A stretch of 64,000 nt of DNA, from positions 186,001 to 250,000 of the forward strand of contig JAIXMP010000030.1 of NCBI GenBank assembly GCA_025677815.1, given 5' to 3'. Numbering within the stretch: position 1 is the first letter of the stretch; each line of letters begins with the position of its first letter. This DNA comes from Phascolomyces articulosus. Its lineage: Eukaryota > Mucoromycota > Mucoromycetes > Mucorales > Lichtheimiaceae. The translations under genes were made by a program, and so were the position numbers. This document shows, one piece after another, positions 23,228-36,237 of the stretch. The notes beneath the pieces are model-generated. The model was not told the origin of the DNA and did no database searches. It was given only the letters and a program-made list of their open reading frames with translations.

Positions 23228-24791
23228 TGTAAGTTTGTGCGGCTGTTATTAAGGTTACCAAATAAAATTAAAAAGAGAGAGGCAGCAAGAATTAAGTCGA
23301 GTGCTGGTCCCTATGTTTCGTATTTTTTGGCTCACGTTTAAATAATCGCGGGTCGTCAAACTCCAAACATTTGCATAAAAACCCAATAGAGTGACATAAA
23401 GTCGATTGATATTAGTGATTATCATCGTTATTTTTTGATTGACAAAGAAATAAAAATTGATCCTTTATTTTATTGTTATTTTTTCCTGAACTTTTTACCC
23501 AATTACAGCAATAGCTAAATATACAGATAAAGGCTGTATGTAATTGCTGATTCGTTCAAGGATATATATATATATAAAAAAGCGGTGCTGAATGGTGAAG
23601 AGAGACACACACATGAAATTTAAAGTTTTTTCTATACAATTTAGGCAACCTTCAATGTACGTTTATCGTGCAACTCTATAGTATAGTATATTAATATACC
23701 CTTTCTTTTTTTGGATTGCACTGATTAAATTGCTACTCAAATAATAGACGATAATTAAAAAATTAATGGAATGCGATATAATTATTACTTCTTTCAAAAT
23801 AATATAGAAGATTTCATCACTATTAGCTATGGAAGATATACCTTTTTTAAAATAATTATCTGAATGTATAAACTTTAATATTTTATCAATATTTTGGTAT
23901 GATGATGGAACAAATAAGTAAATGTACTGCCTTGGCCAGAACCACCCACAAAGAATTTTCCCGCGGTCGATCGAAGCGTGCACTTTTGTTGATAACCATA
24001 ATCCCATGTTGATTGTATAATCTGCGACATTTTACTGAAAATGTCTTGTTATCGTTGGCCATATGCTATACATATATAGATAGAAAAGCCATTGCCTTGT
24101 CGAATATATCCAGTTGCAGTCTAGATTTGGCACGTCCTGAATCGTCTTGTGAAACAGATCATGATGCTTTAAGTCGACAATTTAGTGAACAGGCGAGTAT
24201 GGCTTTCTCCACCCAATATAGGTGTGGATGGTTTAGATGATGATGCGTGGCTGCTGATGGCGATGATATTGCTAATGATTCGTCAACATATTTAATACAT
24301 TATTCCATTACTTTCACAAGAATCAGTTTAACATAGACAGAATGACATGTACGATAAAGAGATCCTCCGGTTTCATTACTATTGAATGGATTATTCATGG
24401 ATAAAACAATTGTTGCTGATGTAAGTGGCATCGGGCAATCCGCGACTGATATATAACGTACATTGGCTAAAGCACCAAGTGAATACTTCCTTCGCTTCTT
24501 CAAGGCTAATGCACTCATTCCTTTTGTAGTAGTTGTCTATAAATGAAAGATGATGGTTTTAAGTACGTGGTGTATATTTAATTGGAATATGAAAATGGGT
24601 ATATATATTCTTTTCGTTGTTGTTTTATAACAATAAAAATGATGTCGTTGTGTATATATTGCAGAAATATTGATCTGCAAAAGATAAACAAATTCAAGGA
24701 AGTGTGTATATAGTTTAAACGTATGAAGAGAACAAGGAATAGTACACCGGCCTTTTTCTTACATAAAAGTGCGCGCTTGTGTTGTTACACA
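23228..24791. other. Gene-poor stretch with a possible coding remnant
   Basis: Mostly AT-rich. On the minus strand an acceptor-like TTTATAG at about 24540 opens a 77-codon frame to 24300 (LALKKRRKYSLGALANVRYI, then PMPLTSATIVLSMNN), which reads like a real exon but has no convincing partners. Further along the minus strand, pieces at 24290-23930 (ILCGWFWPRQ) are interrupted by stops. I regard these as remains of one or more genes and cannot name them. Confidence 0.3.
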
Positions 24792-25105
24792 TTACTGGAT
24801 TTTTGGACAGCTTTTGCGCATTACGCTTTTTTTTTCCGCATATGGCTCGTAGATTTTGCAAGATTAAGATTCTTAGTTAATTAGTTGATATCTAGTCAAT
24901 GCTTTAGGAAATATATTGCTATACACAATTATTTCTGGATAAGCTTAATCTTCAATACGGGTATCAAGTATATATAAGAATGTCATCCACTCTCGAATTG
25001 ATTTCATGTACCCCAAAAAAATTAGAGCACGCAAAATCTACGAGCCAAATGCACAAAAAAAAATCAAATGTAATGCACATGAAAAGCTGACTAAAAAGCC
25101 AGTAA
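24792..25105. mobile_element. MITE-like element with ~70-bp imperfect terminal inverted repeats
   Basis: Left arm 24792-24860 begins TTACTGGATTTTTGGACAGC and ends GGCTCGTAGATTTTGC. The right arm 25031-25105, read on the minus strand, begins TTACTGGCTTTTTAGTCAGC and ends with the same GGCTCGTAGATTTTGC. Internal sequence is AT-rich without an open frame. The size (about 314 bp), long arms and absence of coding fit a miniature inverted-repeat element. A target-site duplication could not be fixed. Confidence 0.75.
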
Positions 25106-25260
25106 ATAGTTTTACAATGTCATATGGTGTGCTTGATCTGTTATAATATTGACCAAGAGGGACAGAAACTCTTCTTAAAACGATTTTCTAGTGGAATTCT
25201 GTTTGTCTCATACCGCAGAAGCAGTACATAGCACAATGGCTTCAACAACCGCAGAACTAA

Positions 25261-25510
25261 TCATACAGTTGGCGAAGTGGAACCGAGTGATGATGTGGTT
25301 GGACCCACCCAGAACTCTTGGTTTTCCTTTTTAGAATGGTTAACCCACCCTTAGTATGGACAAGATGGCATATTTAAGCGTCATGAGAAGATCTGAAGAA
25401 TATTAGATAGTAGTTGTTTATTGAATTATATATAAAAAACTGAGAATAAAAGCGCGGTTTGGGATGAACAACCCCATCATCACTCGGTTCCACTTCGCCA
25501 ACTGTATGAA
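25261..25510. mobile_element. Second MITE-like element, 250 bp with 35-bp perfect arms
   Basis: The arm TCATACAGTTGGCGAAGTGG with 15 further bases at 25261-25295 recurs exactly, inverted, at 25476-25510. It is unrelated to the preceding element. The inside is non-coding. Flanking bases do not show a clean TA duplication. Confidence 0.78.
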
Positions 25511-25540
25511 TTATAGCACCAGTAAATATATGGACCAGTC

Positions 25541-25666
25541 TACCGGATACCGGTTTAACGAATCACCGGTATTTTACTATGTATATAAAAAATAATTGAG
25601 AGATTGTACCGGTTTAGCGAAATACCGGTTTAACGAATACCGGTTTAGCGAGCGGATACTGTAATT
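25541..25666. mobile_element. Pogo/Tigger-like transposon end with ACCGGTTTARCGA repeats
   Basis: Four copies of ACCGGTTTARCGA lie at about 25549, 25608, 25624 and 25639, ending in AGCGGATACTGTA. Read on the minus strand the outer end is TACAGTATCCGCTCGCT, the form of a pogo/Tigger-type terminus (CAGTA start with internal binding-site repeats). The opposite terminus and a transposase were not found, so it is a solo end or a deleted element. Confidence 0.55.
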
Positions 25667-25684
25667 CAAGTACAGATTTTAATA

Positions 25685-26061
25685 ATGGAACAACTACTAT
25701 ACGACAACAACGATAAACTGAAAAGACCTCTAGTGCATTGAATCCTTTATAATTGAATGATATCCTGGAAGTCATTCTTGGATACATTAATTCTTGGTCA
25801 GACCATCGCCAATTTGCATTAGTGTGTCGTGCTTTCAATAACATGGTTAATGATAATACATCTCATAAAAGCCCACCATGGACCTGCATAATTCATAATA
25901 TCAATCGTCTACTCAGATTACCATCCAAAACAGTACTGGAAATAGCACTTAATAAATTTTTCTTCCGCGATCCATTGGCGATCGGTAATAGAACTGAAGT
26001 GTTATATAAAAACTGTTTCAATCTGGTCACAAAGATCTGCATATCATATATTTCACTGTAG
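25685..26061 (+). pseudogene. F-box protein N-terminal remnant
   Basis: From about 25753 the plus strand reads NDILEVILGYINSWSDHRQF and ALVCRAFNNMV, a typical fungal F-box, and stays open to 26061. The preceding ATG at 25685 is in another frame and reaches a stop, so the start is broken. After 26061 no LRR sequence continues. It is probably kin to the F-box/LRR remnant at 10-11 kb. The pogo-like end sits immediately upstream and may have disrupted it. Confidence 0.5.
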
Positions 26062-28842
26062 CGCCGATTTATTTTTGGTCAGAATTATTTTGTTTGTTTT
26101 TAAGCACGTATTTATCATAATAAGGTGATGATAAGTTTGAGTTTGTGCTGATTAATGATAAAACTACTGAGAAAAGCTCCCACCCAATAGAAAGTGAGTG
26201 GTGGTAAGTAGGCGCTTAAACAGGTTGTTCACGGCTGAAAAGGAGACAAAACGAATGCTGCATTAAATTGTGTAGTACAAGGTATTATATTTATGCATGT
26301 CAAAATCAGAAGCAATGTCATTGAGGACCATGGACTGAGAAAAAGTTATCCTTAGTCCAAATATTCGTTTTGCCCATTTACATTTATTATTACAGTAGTA
26401 GATTCCTTAGCATCATTCATTGGTCTGTATTAGTGATTAGTATTACCAATTCAATCAAAACTGTATAATAGTGCTGTTTATCAATATAAACTCCATTTTT
26501 CTTTCTTTTAGGCAAAAGCAGTAGTAAATAATTGTTATCAAATTCTTTTGAAACATAATAAAAAATAAAGCACCCCATATGGATATTTAAAAATTCATGG
26601 ATCTGATAGGCGTGTTTCTGTACAAAAAAAAACGCCTCTGTTTATAAACTATAAAATCCAAGAATTTTTGTTGTATCAAATTTTTAAAGGAGAAGAATAA
26701 TGACTCTCCTTAAAAAAAGCTTATTATACGATTTACGTATTATACGGAATAAACGAATAAATAATACTAATAATTCCAACTTTGGATAACAAAATCGCTT
26801 CCTATTTTCCGTGTTTTTTTCCATGAGTAGTAAAAAAAAAATGAAGATGATGACTAAAAAAACACTAATATGATGATTCATTATGATTATTCAGTAAACA
26901 AAAACGCCCGACAACAAGATCATCCATGGATATTCACATTGCAGCAGTGGATCTATTTGTATATAAAAATAGGGTTTATCATAGAAAGGAGGTTTTTTTT
27001 TCTTTACGAAAAACTTGTTCTGTTTTGTTGAAGAGTGACTTGCTGAGTAAGTGACCATCATCATAACCTTTTTAAAGTTCACTGTGTGGCCAAAATTGCT
27101 TATAGTCGTAGTAGTACCAATGGTAACCGTATGGTTTACTAAGGACACCTCCGTCCCTCTTTCTAGTCTCATCCGTAAGTGAGAACAAAAGGCGTATACA
27201 TGTATCTATTTTTTTAATATAACATTCTTTTAATTTAAAAGACACAGCAATAGATAAAAAGAGTTAGTAGATGATGTGCTATTGTTCTTTTATTAATATG
27301 CAAATCTCTACTTAAAGATGAACGAGGAAACGCTCACGCTAAAGCTGCAGAAGCAATCAAACCAATTGATGTTTGTTTGTTTTTTCCTGCATGTAATAGC
27401 GATATCAACAATAAATAATTTGAAGCAGTTTTATCATAATTTCGCATCATAAATAGTTATCATATTACAAATAAAGATACATTAAACTATGCAAATGCAT
27501 AAAATGGCGTTGCAGTCATCTTGTTTTATTTATTTATTACTATCATTTTATATGACTTCCTTATCCGTAATAATAATAATAGCATAGTTCTGCGCAAAGA
27601 GATATCATTACATCACCTGCCATAGTTGCATTAAAGTCACAACAACTTATAAGAATAGCTTTTCATTTCAAGGACTCAGCCCCGTCAAAAAAGAGGTAAC
27701 CAGCATTGTGTGTTTTCTCTACATTCCATTTGTAACGTGTAATGGGATGGATGTAATACCAGCAGTAGCAAAAGGGGACTCAATCTCTTTTTGCTTGGTG
27801 GCTGACATCATATTACCAGGAAACAAAACGACGCTTGTTTGTATGTGTTTATAACACTTGGCATTGTGTTATAGAAAAAAGGATCTACTTGTTCCTTGTA
27901 CAACTCATGAGTTTCCTGGGTAAAAAAAAGATAATGCTCATCACTTTTTTTTTTTTTTTTGCAAACAATAAACAATCTATGCAATGCATGATGAAATAAA
28001 TAGAAACAAAATATTGAAAATGGTGATGACGATAATCGTAAAGAAATATAGGATGATTAGTCAGAAAATTAACGATATTGATAGGTTCTCATCTTTTGAA
28101 TATATACTGTATTCATTTTCATGATATTGCTGCAATGGATCATACAAGCATTTGGTGATGATAGTTTATAAAAAAAATAAGAATAAGGGGGCTTGGTCAA
28201 CATTTTTCATGATAACTTTTGTAAAATGACTTCTTCATCAAAGGCAACAACAACATTGAGTTGAAAAAGGCAGAGTCACTATCTCGGAACGTATCGCCAT
28301 TGTCATTGTACCCGTAGATCTCCTTTCTTCCCTGGGAGAATTTCACTTCTAAATATAATAAATCCATTGAAAGAAAAGTCATAACTCATCCAAGTTCTCA
28401 TGAAAAAAGAATCAACATGAACAGAAATAGACAGACCATGGGAAAAGAAATGAGTTTCCGATTGTGGGACAATTTTTTATGTGAAACAGAAAGAAACGCC
28501 AAGTGAGTTTTTATGTTAAAAAAGAAAAACCGCATAAAAGTTTGCAGATCTGTTATTTTTCATCATCACTTTTAAAAGCAAGTGGTCGATCACTTGAGTA
28601 TGACAAAATAAAAGAAGAGTAAAGTTACAGGAAGAATGAGATGAAGATTTTTTTTATTGTTTATGTACACAAAGCACCTTTCAAAGAGGTGGAAGAGAGA
28701 ATGCGAGAGAAAGAAGAGGAAGAGAATGAAGAAGGATTTTGATAAATGGAAATGGGAATGGATGAGTGGATGGGGTGTGGGTTATATATTGATTTTTTTT
28801 CTACATGCAAAATGAGACTCTAACTCTCTAAATGGGTTATAT
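26062..28842. other. Gene-free AT-rich stretch
   Basis: Both strands were read; the open frames are short, hydrophobic or low-complexity and show no domain. Homopolymer runs (for example T15 near 27945) are frequent. No repeat of more than 20 bp or structural RNA was recognised. The right end is probably the 3' flank of the secreted-protein gene. Confidence 0.45.
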
Positions 28843-29791
28843 TCAAAAATCATTAGAGAATTCTTCATTATAAAGGTCATTGTAGATGGTCATGATAAGA
28901 TCACCCACTCGGGACTCCAACTCGGATCGTAAGTCCGCTCGTGCGGTTCTGAGCCAAGTTTCCAAAAATCGAGTGTCATTGTCAAACTTGCCACATCCAC
29001 GAGTCCAGAAAAGACGATGAATGAATCGATGACCTGTATTGATAATATAATCGGTCATGGTCATTTTGGTGGTGGATTTCATTGTTAAAGTAGAATCTTC
29101 TTGAACAGTATCGGCAATGGCTTGATCACAAGCAGCAAGGTCATGTCGAAGACGATCCAACAGGTCAAAATCTTCAAAAACCTGAGTAAGACGATGGCCT
29201 ACGGCAAGGTTGAGAGAATAAAGGGCTGAAGCCACTTGGTGCTGAGGTACAGGAGGGGGTGATTCAGTCGTCATCATGGTAGATTCCAATGCATCATAAT
29301 CTGGCCATACAGCAGGTAATGCTTCACCTACAATGCCACGAATAGCGCCAAATACACGAGCGTTTAATTGATGGAGTTGGTTTCCAATATATCCTGGCAT
29401 TTTTACAAGGCAACCATCTATATTTATTATATTGTTGGTTAGTTTTCCACTTGTTTTTGGGGAAATATATTTAACACCCTCTAATAAAAAAACAAATACC
29501 TTGTAATGGAGAGCCACGTAATGTGGTTGCTTGAGATTGAAGTAATTTTAATTTCTTGTTACGTGGGGAATGTGTCAACATGACCAAGAGATCTTCAGTA
29601 TGTGCACTCAAGACATCATCCACGACAGTTTCATAAAATCCTTCAATTGTATCACGCATCATCACTGCGTTGGATAATGGCCAATCATCTTGTTCTTGTT
29701 GTTGTTGTAATTTAAGAGGAGCAGCAAGAGTTACAGCGCAAAGGAGAGAGATGAGACTGACAAGGTAGATAATAACGGAGGATGATAACAT
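28843..29791 (-). CDS. Uncharacterised secreted protein
   Basis: Two exons: 29791-29500 and 29417-28843; 288 aa. Residues 1-24 are a clear signal peptide (IIYLVSLISLLCAVTLAAP). The mature part is mainly helical in character, with three Cys (one in DGCLVKMPG, one in LAACDQA, one in TRGCGKF), no membrane helix and no GPI-like tail. Hydrophobic heptads and a conserved-looking WPDYDALES stretch suggest an all-alpha extracellular protein. I do not recognise a family. It stands alone in gene-poor DNA, with more than 2.7 kb empty on its 3' side and more than 6 kb on its 5' side, a setting typical of lineage-specific secreted proteins. An odd Cys number means either one free thiol or an intermolecular bond. 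Confidence 0.8.
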
Positions 29792-32700
29792 TGTGTTGGT
29801 TATTGTTTTTGTTGATGTTGATGAAGTTGTTGTAAAAAAAAAAAGAGGTTCGGTTGTTTGTTATAAATTGTATCAAACAAAAAATGTGTATATATAAAAA
29901 AATGACTGTACAAGGGGGTTTTAGCTATTTTAATAAAAAGACAACCAATTGACCAGCAAAAGGAATATGTGTTGGGTAGATAAAAAAATGTGGTGGTTTT
30001 TTTACAAAATGACGGGGAAAGATAAGTGAAAAAAAGAAGAAAAGAAAAACACAGTTTGACCTGGAATTATTTTCTTTTTATACACAAAATGATGCTCATT
30101 CACACACACAATTTCAAAGTAACGCACAGATCCGCGTGATACACAGTTACACTAATTGCTAGTTACTTTTTTGGTAGATCATATATTTATTTACTGTCAC
30201 CCCCCCTACATAAGCGGAGCAGAATAATCTTAATACGTTGTCATGGTAATAAATGGACGTGTTGCTTTGGCATTTATCGTGTTGCTATGTCATTAAATGG
30301 ATAAAATTACATCTTGGTTGCCATGGATACATATTACTTGATGTATAAATAGGCATATAAACTGTTATTTGGTGCAATGTAATACAATATTCAAAAAAGA
30401 AAAGCGCATGTGTATATAATAAATTCTGGAGTTATAAACGCGGTTGGAGGTGGCCCCAGTCATGGATAACAAACAGATACACACGTCAACCATGCTGCTT
30501 GTTATTGTGCATAACAAACCCCATTTCGCTGCAGTTTGTTTTTGTAGATCATCAAGTCAACTGAACAAACTGAAAACTGGACAATTATTCACGATAACTT
30601 TGTTTTCCCCTTTTCCATCAACTCCCTTTTTCTAATATCTCCTTATGCAACCAGCAACGACGAAGGGCTTTTCTTTTTTTTTTTTTGAAAATTACACAGT
30701 GCGGTACTTAAAACGGTTAAAAGCTTCTTTTTTGAACATTGGTATACTTTTGTTGTATGATAAAATGAAATGGCTTAGCCTTTTAAAAAAAAAAAACTTG
30801 GTAAAAGATAAACAATGAACAGATGGATTGGATGGAATGAAAGGTAAATTGGCAATTTGTCAAATAGGTTACCCATTTTAGAGGGTTTGTGCGTTTTTGT
30901 TTATATATTATCCCTTTGTCGGCGACATGATAAAAATGAACCATTTCTCCGCTTATTATGTCTATATTCACCAATCACAACTTATTACTATAAAATAAAT
31001 CATGCTTGGACATACTTCTAAACAAGGTAAAGACTGTCTCTTTCTTCAAAACCAAAATAAAGAAAAAAAAATGGTGTCCGCGCTGCAACTTGCTTATCTT
31101 TCACAATGATTTTATTTCATAACATTAGTATGCAAAAGAAAAAGAAACACGTATAAAAATACAAGTACTATCCGATTATCCAAAAGAATAAACATTCCAG
31201 ACCTTTTATCCATTGATGTATGGTTGGTTGGTTATGAACAAAAAGAAGGCTGAGTTATAACAGAAAAAGTCTTCCCAAATGGTGAATTTCAACCCAGAAG
31301 AAACAAAAAAAAAAGGTGAGAAAAGCGCATGAAATAAGGAACCATCTCATACTTATTATTGGGTTTCGACTATCTCAAATGATTGAATATCAATCAAAAA
31401 TCATAATAATGAACCAAGTATGGTTATATTTTTACCAATTGTTCATTTTAATAATACTTTTATGTAGCTTGGGTCTATACATGCATACACAAAATGAAAG
31501 ACAATTTCATAATCAATCAACATGAATAGAACCCAGCTAACTATCTTTTGCATAAGGTGACAAAATAAAGTGGTACAAAAAAACACATGTACTATTATTG
31601 TTTGCCAAGCCCAACTTTTACTGTTATACCAATGCAAAATGACTCGTTCTTCCATAAACTTCATTTTAATAATACGTAAATAAAGTGTTTGTATTTGAAT
31701 ATAATCCATCTAGTTGAAAAACATCCAATGACGTTCATAGATAAAGAGACTATTATCTATCTTTCTAAAAAATCTTTTAAATAACCCAAAAAAAGAAAAA
31801 TGAGATTTCCAAAAGACAACAATGAGTTTATCCATGATGGTAAATGGATAATGATAATCTCCGAGCTTTTTTTTAGTGTTACGATCTTGTTTGCTTACCA
31901 ATTGAATAAGGATAACATCACATCATTGTCAAATATAGCAACTATATATTATTACCTTACAGTATACCATCGATCCATGTCAGAATTGATCATATAAACA
32001 AGACGAAAGCTTCCTCTCTTGATCATGTGTTACCAACAAAAAAAAGCAAGACATTCTGGTTTTTTTATTACCAATAGCTATGCAAGCTTATTGTTCTAGA
32101 TATTAATTTTCATTCTTCAAAAATGGTTAATTGAATACTAAAAACTGTATATTAAAAGGTCCCACGAAGGAATCATGATGAATGATTCAATTATCATGCA
32201 TAGATTAGAAGTTAGATAATAATAAATATGAGATTAGTCTATATATTTCTTGTACATAAACAATATATACTACTAGTATAACTTACGGAATGATCAATCA
32301 ATATAGACTATTCAAACGAAACCATAAAATCGCGGGTGAATGAGGATAAAATGACCCACATCTTTGCGGATCCTCAGTACGCGATGCTGGCTCCATCCCA
32401 TGACTCAACTTTTAAGATTCTGGGACCTTTTATGACATATTTTAAGCTGATAATAAATTGAAATTTACTACAATCTACCTATATCTAATACAAAAGTATA
32501 GTTTCATTTTGACAGAACTTTATTATATATATGTTTGAATAGACTCCTCGTGTTCCCAAGCAATAAAAGTAAAAAAAAAATTCTAGAAAGTAAAAAGAGG
32601 ACCCTTTTACGTTTTTTTCTTTTTTTTTCTTATTGTTCTTGATAAAACATGTTAAAACAGTTGATTGTGCAACCACATTCCTTCGATGAGGGTTGAGTGG

Positions 32701-32870
32701 AGGTTAGTATAAACCTGGTTGGTAAACTTACCATTGATGAACTATCCTGAGTCAATAATTTTTTTTATAATAAAGAAAATTCCAAAGTGCTGGCTCTTAC
32801 ATATCAAATAATTAGACTTATTTAGCAAATGTATTTGAATGAAATTCATTATTCAACAGTAATATATAGT
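29792..32870. other. Gene-free stretch upstream of the secreted-protein gene
   Basis: The first few hundred bases are presumably the promoter of the secreted protein. The rest is AT-rich with A/T runs. Open frames are short and without recognisable motifs on both strands. No inverted or direct repeats of note were seen. Confidence 0.4.
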
Positions 32871-32979
32871 GCCAGGTGTTTTATGTGTAACCATCAATCG
32901 TTATTCTTTTAACTCTAAATCTGTGGGTCCATTGCTATCTGTGCTCTGTGTACAATGAACTGTTACTATTTTATAGATA

Positions 32980-34205
32980 ATTTTTTCTAGAGTACATTCA
33001 AAGAAGGTTTTGTGCCAGGCTGGGTTCATTGAGACACAATGATGCTTATTAACTACTTGAGCTTAACACTTTGCTTTTGTTTCTCTCGGGTTCAATTGAC
33101 CTTTCTCTCACTAAACTTATCGTTTTTAACACACTTACTACTATTATAATGTTAGTATATCATGATTACTTAATAGCTCCTTCTTTGAAAAAAATCATTT
33201 ATAGGATTTAAAAACGAGGCATAAGGAGCAAGAAGGTATAGTACTTGTACCTATTATATATCTTCTTCCTGAGGTATGAATATTGTTTTCGCCAATTATG
33301 TATGTATTCTTAGTATTCAGCGACGCTAGTACATTCAAAGCTGCTGAACATCAACAAAGATATTTCCATCTCATACTGAGGTGTATGTTTTTAGTCGCAT
33401 GTAATCTAGACTCTGAAAATCATGGTACATCAACTGTTTTATTAGCAACAACATTGGATTTATATTCTTAAAACAAAAACTGAACAAAGGATAACATATT
33501 AGAAGATAGTGAAGATAAGGGGAACTACCTCGGTAAATATAAACATCAGAAATAAACTGTCATATACAGGCAGAAATAATTGTGAAATGTATGATAAATA
33601 CTATCTGACACACATTGTTAATTATGTAAACATTTTACTCTCATTATCTGGTTCTCTCACATTTCTTTTCTCTCGGCTCATTCTTCGTAATATTCTATAG
33701 AACATGATAGAATCAATAACAAATTTTACGATTCAAATACTTTTGAAATGATAAACCAGGAGACTCCTCGTTCCTTGCCCCCTAACAAAATAAAAGACAA
33801 TGGTAAAGCGCCACTTACATACACCGTCGAATTTTATTTATCAAGGCTATTGTGAAAAAATATTCCTAACAATCCAGGAAAAATACAAGAATTAGCGAAA
33901 TAAGTGTTAAATAATTAAATTTCCCTGTTTCTCTTGACAATGCTAAAACCCCCCACTTCTGAATCATCAAATACAGCACATAACCATATTAATGACACAT
34001 GTTTTCAAACGTATTCTTTATCCCATAGTAATTTCAACCAGTAAGTATCATCTGGATAATCTATTAAGACTAGTATTATCATCATACTAGGAGAGTGTTA
34101 TTAATATACTTAATGAATTATTGCCTGATAGGAACATTTATGGAAAATGGCCATTTGATTTGGACGATTATAAAGATCAACAACCACTCCGGCCATCTTA
34201 AACAC
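32980..34205 (+). pseudogene. Decayed multi-exon coding region (unknown)
   Basis: Protein-like plus-strand segments appear in order but in changing frames: about 32990-33185 (EYIQRRFCARLG, then a hydrophobic part), 33205-33275 after an acceptor-like TTTATAG (LKTRHKEQEGIVLVPIIYLL), 33505-33540 (EDSEDKGNYLGKYKH), 33755-33850 (INQETPRSLPPNKIKDNGKA, LTYTVEFYLS) and 34130-34199 (YGKWPFDLDDYKDQQPLRPS, then a stop). This reads as a membrane-protein gene that has lost its frame. The family is not recognised. Confidence 0.3.
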
Positions 34206-34779
34206 ATCCCCGTATAACCAGAGATGAGCCTAACTACTATAATATTTTTCATATTTCATGGTTACATTTAATTAGGGTGTATTATGGATATCGCATAATT
34301 GATATTTTTTTTATTTTGGTTTTCATTAATAAGGTGGGAAAGTTTTTCATAATGATGCAGAAGTACGTAAGGTACTTTTTTTGGGGGTGGGTTCGATGCT
34401 CGGTTATTTGGAAAGAAAATGAGACATTTGTATTTTAAAATAGTGCATAATATTACCAAGACCAGCGGGTACCCGGATTGGTGAGAATAGTTCTTTACTA
34501 GGAAAATGTCCAAAAAACAAGAGAAGTATTATTATTGCCAAGGGTTTCTACAGTAAAAAAAGTGGGTACTGAATTTAGCTAAAAAACAATCATTTATGTT
34601 CAGTGAAAATCTTGAGAGCTTGCGTAATTATAATTTTTCTCTATGATATTTATATATCAGATTTAAGACTACATGAATCTAACTAAACTTTTCTTTCGTA
34701 GTGCTGTGAACCATGTTCTTCTCTTAAGAAAAACGGCTAAATATATATTCTGATGAAAATTGAAAAAAGTTATCAAACC

Positions 34780-35650
34780 GGTATCAGATAAAGTATACCA
34801 AACGTTCCTTGTCGAACATTGCGATCATTTAACTCGCAGCGACCCCGGTGCCAAAGAAGAGCATGAGCAATTACTTTTGGTGATCTATATTTATGGGTGT
34901 GAGCGTGGATATGGAGGGTATTAAAGGGTGGCGGTGTATACACTTATTAACTAAATGCAAAGGCATTATTTCTATCGATCTAACCATTAAAAATACCTGG
35001 TGCTGGTTTTGATGTCTATATATGAAATGCAGATGGATACTCTCAGCATAATTGACACAAACTATTCTCGATATCATATAGTCTTGAGAATAATTCAAAA
35101 ATATGTGCGTGTTTTTTTTACCTTAAACGGCAGAATATAAAAACCCAATTATTTAACTCTGGTAACAAATAATCTCTGCTATTATACTTTATATTATAGA
35201 AGAATGCCCCAAAAACAGCATGAAGAAATTTGATGAGCTTGATCTGATCAATTTAGTAATCGGTAATTCTTGATCTTCTTGGAATTGCGATATATACCGT
35301 ATCTTGATAGGGCCGGATTGATTTTTGATATATGTATTTCATAAAGTACATGGTGTTTACAAGAATCTTCATCAAACAATGAAAAAAAACATAAACAAAA
35401 TGTTTTAGGAGGAGCAACATCAGGACACGTTCTTGGATATATACTTCTGAATTTTAGATATATTATAAACAAATCAATAAGTCATTTGTCTTTGTCGGAT
35501 GTAACAGTATTACCGAATAACATATTTTTCCAATTTCATTTCTCATCCCATATCATGTGTGATAATATTGTTGTATCAACTTTTTTAGTTGACCACTTAT
35601 CACTCGATATATTAGTAAAGAAAAACCTCTTATCATTTCTTTCATAATAT
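34780..35650 (+). pseudogene. Further decayed coding segments (unknown)
   Basis: About 34785-34900 reads QTFLVEHCDHLTRSDPGAKE followed by EHEQLLLV, and about 35360-35645 holds an open frame with NEKKHKQNVLGGATSGHVLG. They look protein-like, but no start, consistent splice chain or domain could be found. They may belong to the preceding remnant or to another gene. 35650-36237 is the promoter region of THOC7 and shows nothing else. Confidence 0.25.
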
Positions 35651-36237
35651 ATTAGAGTGCGTTTACTTCCATATATAGCTTGGAACTATGTCAGAATTCC
35701 TTAACTCTAGTCAAAGCTAGACATCTAACACATACCAAGGTACTGAACTAGTACACAATTAAGGTGATTGTTGGTGTTTTTTGTTTCCAATAAATAATAT
35801 CTTGATATTACCCAAGAAGCAGAGCCCAAAAATATGAAAGTTGTATCAAAAGATAAAAAAAATAGGTAATATAAATGATATAATGATCGTGATGATGTGG
35901 GTGAGTGATGTGTGTGTTTTGAAATGACTTCTCGTTCCTCCATACATAATAGAATGACCTACTTGTTGGTAGTTCACTTCTGAGTAATATATATTTTTAT
36001 AATCAAAGAATTATATAAATCTGCTATAGTGCTTGTATTATATTTAACGCATTAATTTAGCTTCGGTGAAGATAATTGCCAGAAAATGATAAGGCTGTCA
36101 ACAAAACAAATGCATTGTTGGATGGTATCACGAAAGAATTTTGAGTGGTTTCGCTTTCAACAATTTCTATTTTTTTTTTTTTTTTGAACTCACATACCTT
36201 TCCTAACGCAACTTACATAACCAAATATAAATATAAA

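Noticed and set aside
23663..24007. 114-codon minus-strand frame as a gene
   Set aside because: Hydrophobic, AT-driven composition with no start context or partner exons; at best part of decayed sequence.
26891..27172. 93-codon minus-strand frame as a small secreted or membrane protein
   Set aside because: Lysine run from an A-tract, no signal peptide, no support from splice sites or motifs.
34385..34410. tRNA B-box-like GGTTCGATGCTC on the plus strand
   Set aside because: No A box, acceptor stem or anticodon arm could be folded around it.
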